Origin: UBA4661 sp002405405
GTDB taxonomy: Bacteria > Bacteroidota > Ignavibacteria > Kapaibacteriales > UBA4661
Length of the DNA stretch: 6,732 nt
Assembly (NCBI GenBank): GCA_036847245.1
Contig: DAIUAL010000192.1
Span: forward strand, 1-6,732
Direction of reading: 5' to 3'
Made by a program: the position numbers and the translations under genes. Positions 1 through 5,815 of the stretch are shown here, one piece after another; within the stretch, counting starts at the first letter, position 1, and each line of letters opens with the position of its first letter. The notes under the pieces were generated by a model. That model made no database searches and was not told the DNA's origin. It saw nothing but the letters and a program-made list of their open reading frames with translations.

Positions 1-1
1 G

Positions 2-3000
2 GAATCTCGTTTTGTACCCACGGTTACTTCTTTGGCATCGGGTTTTGGAGCAGTTACATCGTTAACACATGTCAGTACGCTGACGATCATCGGCACGCAA
101 TTAAATACTGTGCAGGAAGTTCGTTTCTTCGGTGAGAACGGTGTACTTGCGCAAGTAACATCAACAACGGGAAGCGAACGTTTAACAGTAATTGTACCAT
201 CGACAACAACAGGTACGGGACAGATCTTTATTCGGAATGTGTTTGGTACAGTGCTTACGTCAAGTTTTACTATTCTTGCGCCTCCAATTGTAACAGGAAT
301 ATCTGCTACAAGGATTCGCAGTGGTAATTTATTCACTATTAACGGTACGGGTCTGGGAAGTGCTTCAGAAGTACGTTTCTTTGGCGCAAGCGGTACAGTA
401 GGGCAAATTATATCGAATTCTGCCACACAAATTATTGTTACAGTACCTGGTCTGGCTGATAGTAGAGGTCGCGTCTTTGTACGTACACCGAATGGTACTA
501 CTTTGACTGACACAGTCGAAGTGTTTGGTATTCCTGTGATTAATGGAGTTTCAGCGCAGGTAGTAGCTGAGGGCAGTCTATTTACGATGACAGGTTTCAA
601 TTTAGATTCACTCACAGAGGTACGCTTCTTTGGGCGAGGAGGATTAGTTGCTACGATTGTTTCTGCAAATCAAAATCAAGTAACAGTACGAGTCCCAACA
701 GCTATCAATATTGTTAATGGTCGTTACCCATTGCAGACAGGTGAAGTGTATGTCGTTGCAAATGCGGGTAATGCACAAAGTCCAACTATCAAAGTTGTTG
801 GTGTTCCGGACATACGTACTGTTGTGAATTCAACTGCCGGGGTTGGCGGCATATTTGAAGTACAAGGATATTTTGTTGATGGAATTACAGAAGCACGATT
901 TTTTGGTAGTACCGGTGTGCTTGCACAAACGATAACTACATCTGGGACATTTACCGCGATTGATCGTTTGTTGATTACTGTTCCCTCAAATGTAACTCAA
1001 ACTACTGGTCAAGTCTTTCTACGCAATATTGCAGGTTCAGTACTGACGGCGAGTATTAATCTTATTTTACCCCCAACAATTACCCAGATTTCTACAACTA
1101 GTGTTACGCCAAATCAGTCATTAACAATTACTGGGACAAATCTTGCATCGGTGAGTGAAGTACGTTTCTTCGGAGTAAATGGTCTTCTTGCAACAATTAC
1201 ATCGCGCACAGCGCAGTCTATCGTCTGTACTGTGCCGAGTGGTGCGTCAGGTAGTGGTCAAATTTTTGTACTCAGTCCTGGAGGGAGTGTTTTAACTCAG
1301 GTTGTGAATATTATTCCAGCACCGATTATTGCCGATATTCAGCCACGCTCAACGCAATCGCTTGATACAGTACTGATTACCGGAAGCAATTTCACACCGG
1401 TTACAACTGTGCGTATTCGTTATTCGAGCGGCTATAATGTCACGTGTGCAATTATTTCACGTACTGATAGTCAACTTCGTGTTCGTATGCCAGATGCCGT
1501 TGGACCGGGTCCTGATCCTCGCGTAATTCTTGAAGGACCCGCCGGTAATGCAACAAGCAGTTTCGCTATGGGATTTGCGGGATTTACGATTGATCGAGTC
1601 AGTCCAACTGATGTTACGGTACTTGGAACGGTATCTTTCTTTGGTTCGAATATCGGTGCGCTAAGTCGAGTTTTCTTTTTTGGAACAAGTGGAGCAGAAG
1701 GAACCATTGTTTCTAAAACATCACGAGAAGTTACTGTGCGCCCACCAAGTAATGCAAGTGGTGTTGGGCGAGTATATGTGTGGAGTACCATGGGTGATCG
1801 TGATTTTAGTCCGGCAAGTACACCTATTTCGATTATAAATCCACCAACGGTTACTGCGCTCACCGCAAATTTTGCTTCACAAGCAGGTATTCCTTCAACC
1901 AATATTGCACCACAAGGTGAGCTTATTACACTTACCGGAACAAATTTGGATCGATTGACCGAAGTCCGATTCTTTGGTGCTAGTGGTACATTGGGAACAG
2001 TAATTTCAAGTTCGGGAACGCAATGTGTTGTGCGTGTACCATCAACACTTCCTCTTGCCAATGGTACGGTTGGTGCAGTCTTTGTTCGTAACATTGCAAA
2101 CACGGCAACGATTAACAACATCACCTATGTTGCACGACCAAATATTACGGTGGTAAGAGCAGTATTGGGCGGGTCGAATAACCCACCGAATACAGCAGTG
2201 GGCAGTAGAAAATTCCAAGTATTCTCACCAACGGGTGGATCAGCAAGCACATTATCACGGGTGGTACGGGCACACTTCTTTGGTGAAAATGGCGTACGAG
2301 TACCATTGGTTGCAGATCCTGATTTTGATCAGCGATATTTGACCTGTACAGTGCCAACTACTGCAACGCGGACTTCAACCAATGATATTGATACATTATT
2401 GGTAGTTAGTCCAACCGGTTATGATCGCTTTGCGGTGAAATTTGTGAATATCCCAAGAGTTACAGGTATATCGCCTAATTCTGCGCGTCCGGGAGATGTT
2501 GTTACGCTGACGGGAACAGACCTTGACCAGCTAACCGATGTACGATTCTTTGGAGCAAATGGTGTGCAGGGTAAAGTTCTTGCCAGTGAGTATACTACTG
2601 CTCGTGTTGAATTACCTGCTGTAAGTCCTACGGTCAATTATAATCAGCGAACAGGCGGCATTTTTGCCAGCAATATCGCAGGATCAAGTTTGTCAACTCT
2701 GAATTTTGCTATTTTCTCAACACCGCCAGTTGTTGATAGTATAGTGCCAACAGTAGTACAAGAGGGTGATGTAATTCGATTGTTTGGTCCGAATGTTATT
2801 GAGATAACAGCTGTTCGGTTCTTTGGACTGAATGGCATAGTTGCTGAGATTACCGAACGCAACGCACGTAGCATAAGTGTAAGAGTGCCAGTCGGTACAT
2901 ATGGTAGAGCAGATAATCTTGGTGTCTTCAATGGGTTTGGGGGAAGCTTAACATCTCAAGAAGTTGGTGTGTCGCGTGCGCCATCATCGGTTGCTACAAT

Positions 3001-5758
3001 TCTCCCTTCGACTTTCACTTCAGGCGATACCATTATCGTGAGTGGGAATGATATGATCTTTGTCAATGAAGTTCGCTTCTTTGGTGCTAATGGTACACCG
3101 GGTACTATTATTGCACGATCACCTAATAGTGTTGCGGTGGTCGTACCACGTGTAACGGGTGCTCTGTCAGGACAGCTTTTTGTGCGTAATCCGATCGGCA
3201 GTACATTATCTATTCCCACCGCAAGCTATCGAAGCCTGATTGCTGATCCGCCTGTGATAACCGATGTGAATGGGATTGGTACAACGACCGCAACATTGGT
3301 CTTTACAGCACCAACAACCGGGCGAGGTATTGCAAGTTCGTTTAGAATTGATATACAACCAACCGGTATTGCAACACCTGCTACGATTCAGTTTAACTCG
3401 GCAACTGCGTTCTACACCGTACAACTGCGTGGGCTTGCACCGGGCGCAATCAATACTGTATCCGTATTCTCTGTGAATACTACCGGTACAAGCAGTCCTG
3501 CAACACGGCAATTCACAACACTCAGTACCTCGGGACTACCAGGCGCACCAACAAATTTGAGAGTAACAAGAGTCGTTGAAAGTGCTAACGGACTTGAAAA
3601 CATAGAAGTAGGTTGGAGTCCTGCGATCACAGGTGGTACGCCGACATCGTATCGTGTAAATGTGTATCAAATTCGTAGATATGAGAATGGAAGAGTTGAG
3701 GGGCGGATACGAAATGTGAATCATGCGATTGTGAGTGGTAGTCAGACAACAGTCGTATTACGAGCGGTTTTTAATGCGGATCCAAACAGCACAAGAGATG
3801 ATGCCAATCCTGCGGGATTTAATAACAATAATGAATTTATTCCGCTTCCGGGCAGTAGATCAAGTTGGTGGTTGGATGAGCCATCATCTTTTGGCACATT
3901 TATGCGAGTAATCGCAACAAATGCGACCGGCAGTGTTGCATCCGGCGCGTTCTTCCAACTGATAAGCATACCATCAAAACCCGGAACACCATACAGTGTG
4001 TACCAAGATGCTGGTTCTTTTCAAAGAGGAGTAGTTGTAAGACCTCCGGGCGACGGTATAAACAAAACAACAAGCGGATTTACTGTCAGTGCAGGTATAG
4101 ACTATAACGACGATAGACTAAAAGTCCAACAGTTTGAATTACAACTCTTAGGATCAGACAATAATTATGTAACACCGATTGAAACAAGAGTTCTCAACGC
4201 ACAAGACGGTGTGTATGCAAATGGGCGAAAGTATCAAAGGAGTGGTGATGTTATCTTTACTAATTTGACCAATGGGCAACGCTATGTTGTGCGTATGACG
4301 GCACTCAATGGCAATGGTGCTCGGCGCTCTACCTCAATAACAACGAATATCATTACATTGGTCGGTACTAACCCTGCACCGCCGGAGTTACTGAGAATTG
4401 CTGATATCCAGATTGGTGTTACGCAAGCAAGTTTTACCGGTCGTTGGGTCGCACTCAGTGCGGCAGGTGGCACACCGGAGGGATACGAAGTTCAGTTGTC
4501 CAATACATCTGGTGTCATGACGGATACCTTGGCAAGTAATACATTTACTACTAATGTTCCTTCTTATACTTTTTCAGGTCTCTCTAACGAGGCATTGTAT
4601 CGCTTCCGTGTACGGTCGTTTAATAACAATAAAACACAATTCAGTCCATGGACATTGTCGAATGTTACCGCCATGCAGAATTTGCGAGCGCAGGATTCCT
4701 TGACCTTGCGCATGATTTATGCAAATTCCGGTGGCGCATCATGGCGAAGACAGTCGGGATGGAATTCTCGGTTTGACATCGACTCATGGCAGGGGGTCAT
4801 TGTCGAAAATGATCGTGTGGTGGGATTAGTCTTGACGAACAATAATATGACAACGTTGAGCGATTCAATACGGCGACTGACGGCTCTTCGTGTGCTCTCG
4901 CTTCGTGGTAATCGCTTAACGACATTCCCTGCGGGTATTCGGCAATTACGAAACTTGCAGGTGTTAGAATTAGATAATAACAGTCTTAGTGGTGAGCTGG
5001 GGAGTTTGTCGGAACTCACGAATCTGCGCGTTGTGCGCGTCGATCAAAATAACTTGACTTCATTGGCAAGCACTGTCTTTGGTACATCGACACCCATGCA
5101 ACTTTTTAATGCGGAGAATAATCAACTTACGGCTCTGCCGACAACACTATTGAATGCTACGCAAATCCGTGTTTTGGCATTTAGTAACAATCAGATCGCG
5201 TCATGGTCAGGGAATGTCTCTTCATTGACGGCACTGCGTTCGGTACTTTTCGGCAATAATCGCTTGACAAGTATTCCAACCTTTACAACCAATACCAATC
5301 TCTTGCATTTCAATATGCAGAGCAATCGTCTGTCGGGTACAGCTACAACGGCAAATGCTTCACTAGCGCGTAATTCTGCCATTACCTATTTGATCGACCG
5401 CCAAACTTCTCTCGTACAATCACAAGCAAATACAACTGATGATTTTCTTGCACCCATGATGAGTATTTCCAGGCAGACTCTCTCAGCAAATGGTGTCGAT
5501 GTGGCGGTATATCCTATTCCTGCACAATCTGAGATTTCTGTTCGCTTGCAGGTGAGTATCAGTGGTATGTATCGTATGGCACTCTGTGATATGCAGGGTA
5601 AAGAGGTGATTGCACCTAGTGAATATGTTCTAGCCGATGGCGAACATACACTTCGTTTTGCAACCAATCATCTACCCAATGGAACGTATATGCTTACGGT
5701 CGTTACGCCTAGTGCCATAGGCAAGCCGCTTCGCTATCCTGTGATGATTGTACGGTAA
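2..5758 (+). CDS. Giant T9SS-secreted surface protein: TIG-like repeats, FnIII modules, LRRs, sorting domain (5' partial)
   Basis: The frame is open from the left edge to TAA at 5756-5758 and gives 1918 visible residues; the N-terminus and signal peptide lie outside the window. A TTG at 32 is not the start, because the codons before it (VPTVTSL) match the first strand of later repeats (PTVTALT, PIVTGIS). Domains in order, counted from the codon at 2: twelve IPT/TIG-like modules (residues about 6-1082), four FnIII-like modules (1083-1557), an LRR cap and eight LRRs (about 1565-1790), a linker, and a T9SS sorting domain (about 1834-1918). No catalytic motif is visible. Proteins built this way are usually adhesins or surface-layer, matrix or binding proteins, so an adhesive or ligand-binding role outside the cell is inferred. 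Only five cysteines occur, and the TIG part has only five lysines. Coding extent is near certain; the ligand is unknown. Confidence 0.97.
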   Translation, partial: ESRFVPTVTSLASGFGAVTSLTHVSTLTIIGTQLNTVQEVRFFGENGVLAQVTSTTGSERLTVIVPSTTTGTGQIFIRNVFGTVLTSSFTILAPPIVTGISATRIRSGNLFTINGTGLGSASEVRFFGASGTVGQIISNSATQIIVTVPGLADSRGRVFVRTPNGTTLTDTVEVFGIPVINGVSAQVVAEGSLFTMTGFNLDSLTEVRFFGRGGLVATIVSANQNQVTVRVPTAINIVNGRYPLQTGEVYVVANAGNAQSPTIKVVGVPDIRTVVNSTAGVGGIFEVQGYFVDGITEARFFGSTGVLAQTITTSGTFTAIDRLLITVPSNVTQTTGQVFLRNIAGSVLTASINLILPPTITQISTTSVTPNQSLTITGTNLASVSEVRFFGVNGLLATITSRTAQSIVCTVPSGASGSGQIFVLSPGGSVLTQVVNIIPAPIIADIQPRSTQSLDTVLITGSNFTPVTTVRIRYSSGYNVTCAIISRTDSQLRVRMPDAVGPGPDPRVILEGPAGNATSSFAMGFAGFTIDRVSPTDVTVLGTVSFFGSNIGALSRVFFFGTSGAEGTIVSKTSREVTVRPPSNASGVGRVYVWSTMGDRDFSPASTPISIINPPTVTALTANFASQAGIPSTNIAPQGELITLTGTNLDRLTEVRFFGASGTLGTVISSSGTQCVVRVPSTLPLANGTVGAVFVRNIANTATINNITYVARPNITVVRAVLGGSNNPPNTAVGSRKFQVFSPTGGSASTLSRVVRAHFFGENGVRVPLVADPDFDQRYLTCTVPTTATRTSTNDIDTLLVVSPTGYDRFAVKFVNIPRVTGISPNSARPGDVVTLTGTDLDQLTDVRFFGANGVQGKVLASEYTTARVELPAVSPTVNYNQRTGGIFASNIAGSSLSTLNFAIFSTPPVVDSIVPTVVQEGDVIRLFGPNVIEITAVRFFGLNGIVAEITERNARSISVRVPVGTYGRADNLGVFNGFGGSLTSQEVGVSRAPSSVATILPSTFTSGDTIIVSGNDMIFVNEVRFFGANGTPGTIIARSPNSVAVVVPRVTGALSGQLFVRNPIGSTLSIPTASYRSLIADPPVITDVNGIGTTTATLVFTAPTTGRGIASSFRIDIQPTGIATPATIQFNSATAFYTVQLRGLAPGAINTVSVFSVNTTGTSSPATRQFTTLSTSGLPGAPTNLRVTRVVESANGLENIEVGWSPAITGGTPTSYRVNVYQIRRYENGRVEGRIRNVNHAIVSGSQTTVVLRAVFNADPNSTRDDANPAGFNNNNEFIPLPGSRSSWWLDEPSSFGTFMRVIATNATGSVASGAFFQLISIPSKPGTPYSVYQDAGSFQRGVVVRPPGDGINKTTSGFTVSAGIDYNDDRLKVQQFELQLLGSDNNYVTPIETRVLNAQDGVYANGRKYQRSGDVIFTNLTNGQRYVVRMTALNGNGARRSTSITTNIITLVGTNPAPPELLRIADIQIGVTQASFTGRWVALSAAGGTPEGYEVQLSNTSGVMTDTLASNTFTTNVPSYTFSGLSNEALYRFRVRSFNNNKTQFSPWTLSNVTAMQNLRAQDSLTLRMIYANSGGASWRRQSGWNSRFDIDSWQGVIVENDRVVGLVLTNNNMTTLSDSIRRLTALRVLSLRGNRLTTFPAGIRQLRNLQVLELDNNSLSGELGSLSELTNLRVVRVDQNNLTSLASTVFGTSTPMQLFNAENNQLTALPTTLLNATQIRVLAFSNNQIASWSGNVSSLTALRSVLFGNNRLTSIPTFTTNTNLLHFNMQSNRLSGTATTANASLARNSAITYLIDRQTSLVQSQANTTDDFLAPMMSISRQTLSANGVDVAVYPIPAQSEISVRLQVSISGMYRMALCDMQGKEVIAPSEYVLADGEHTLRFATNHLPNGTYMLTVVTPSAIGKPLRYPVMIVR
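17..3247 (+). repeat. Array of twelve IPT/TIG-like modules with VRFFG signature
   Basis: Tandem protein repeats within the large gene. Units start at about 17, 284, 533, 806, 1073, 1322, 1580, 1844, 2138, 2453, 2726 and 2981, with lengths 89, 83, 91, 89, 83, 86, 88, 98, 105, 91, 85 and 89 residues. The usual order in a unit is P-x-[VI]-T-x-[IL] (first strand), then G-x-x-[LF]-T-[IL]-[TN]-G-T-x-L, then TEVRFFGxxG, then a strand ending in VPS or VPT, then G-x-[IV]-F-V-R-N-x-x-G-x-x-L. Early strands and the GTNL turn resemble IPT/TIG immunoglobulin-like folds; the strict VRFFG block is not part of the TIG pattern I know. Eight units keep VRFFG exactly; unit 4 has ARFFG, unit 7 VFFFG, unit 9 AHFFG, and unit 6 VRIRY. 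The array probably continues left of the window, since ESRF at residues 1-4 looks like the tail of an earlier unit. Likely an extended stalk or ligand-binding rod. Confidence 0.85.
3248..4672 (+). other. Four fibronectin type III-like modules within the large protein
   Basis: Protein-domain region. Approximate modules are 3248-3535 (96 residues), 3536-3970 (145), 3971-4366 (132) and 4367-4672 (102). Each starts after a proline-rich joint (PPVITDV, LPGAPTNLRV, PSKPGTP, NPAPPEL). Most end in the FnIII pattern of a conserved L or G turn followed by Y-x-V-x-V-x-A-x-N-x-x-G, seen as LAPGAINTVSVFSVNTTG, LTNGQRYVVRMTALNGNG and LSNEALYRFRVRSFNNN. Module 2 keeps SYRVNVY and FMRVIATNATG but carries about 40 extra residues at 3770-3889. 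Module 3 is also long, with extra sequence around YNDDR and the VYANGRKYQRSGD stretch. Such modules usually act as spacers between binding domains on secreted bacterial proteins. Modules 1 and 4 are the surest; 2 and 3 are assigned from their edges and final strands. Confidence 0.72.
4694..5371 (+). repeat. Leucine-rich repeat domain: N-terminal cap plus eight LRRs
   Basis: The cap at 4694-4813 (DSLTLRMIYANSGGASW, then SGWNSRF and DSWQGVIVEN) has the Trp-containing form commonly seen before bacterial and plant-like LRRs: an acidic-Leu helix, GGxxW, then W-x-G-V. Eight repeats follow, starting at 4814, 4883, 4952, 5021, 5093, 5162, 5231 and 5297, with periods of 23, 23, 23, 24, 23, 23 and 22 residues. 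The consensus is x-L-x-x-L-x-L-x-x-N-x-L-T-x-[LF]-P-x-x-[IL]-x-x-L-T. The asparagine of LxxN is present in every repeat (NNNM, GNRL, NNSL, QNNL, ENNQL, SNNQI, NNRL, SNRL), giving an unbroken Asn ladder. Repeats 5 and 8 show weaker leucines on the first strand (PMQLFNAENNQL, NLLHFNMQSNRL). LRR solenoids bind proteins or glycans on their concave face; the partner here is unknown. Confidence 0.95.
5501..5755 (+). other. T9SS type A-like C-terminal sorting domain
   Basis: The last 85 residues fit the Por secretion system C-terminal sorting domain. The opening motif VAVYPIPAQSEISV corresponds to the usual V-x-x-Y-P-N-P-A/x. It is followed by a strand, then MALCDMQGKEV (usual x-L-x-D-x-x-G-K-x-V), then HLPNGTYMLTV (usual L-x-x-G-x-Y-x-L-x-V), and a basic final strand ending PVMIVR at the C-terminus. 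In known T9SS cargo this domain directs passage through the outer-membrane SprA translocon and is normally cut by the PorU sortase, with the protein either anchored to A-LPS or released. The Asn of YPNPA is Ile here. A linker of about 43 residues (5372-5500) separates it from the LRRs, consistent with a flexible cleavage region. Confidence 0.87.
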
Positions 5759-5815
5759 GTTTTAGTACCTAATGATTATGCAATACTATTATTCTCATTC
5801 TTTTTCTTCTCGATC
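5759..5815. other. 57-base intergenic gap, pyrimidine-rich, no Shine-Dalgarno
   Basis: The gap is AT-rich and ends in a pyrimidine run (about 5792-5811) just before ATG 5816. I see no GGAGG-like sequence, which fits Bacteroidota-type translation starts. I see no hairpin followed by T's that would make a convincing terminator, and no clear -33/-7 promoter pair. The short gap and shared strand make co-transcription of the two genes plausible but not proven. Confidence 0.5.

Noticed and set aside
32..34. TTG at 32 as the start codon of the large gene
   Set aside because: The frame is open to the left edge, and the codons before 32 encode a first strand (VPTVTSL) that matches later repeat units, so the gene begins outside the window.
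1471..2124. 217-codon open frame on the - strand, and several shorter - strand frames across the large gene
   Set aside because: They lie entirely antisense to a strongly supported repeat protein. Their recurring APKNRT/APKKRT peptides are just the reverse reading of the VRFFGA-coding DNA, and they have no domain signal of their own.
119..3085. CRISPR-like or DNA-level direct repeats from the regularly spaced GTACGTTTCTTTGG-type words
   Set aside because: The words differ in sequence at synonymous positions, their spacing varies in steps of three bases, and they are in frame within one gene, so they reflect protein repeats.
3270..3476. 68-codon + strand frame in another phase within the first FnIII-like module
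   Set aside because: It overlaps the real frame completely, and the peptide has no recognisable feature or start context.
3773..3830. Thrombospondin type 3 or EF-hand calcium loop in the NADPNSTRDDANPAG stretch
   Set aside because: The Asp/Asn spacing does not match the DxDxDG pattern, and there is only one copy.
5759..5815. Rho-independent terminator or promoter between the two genes
   Set aside because: There are T-rich stretches but no GC-rich hairpin before them, and no -33/-7 pair clear enough to claim.
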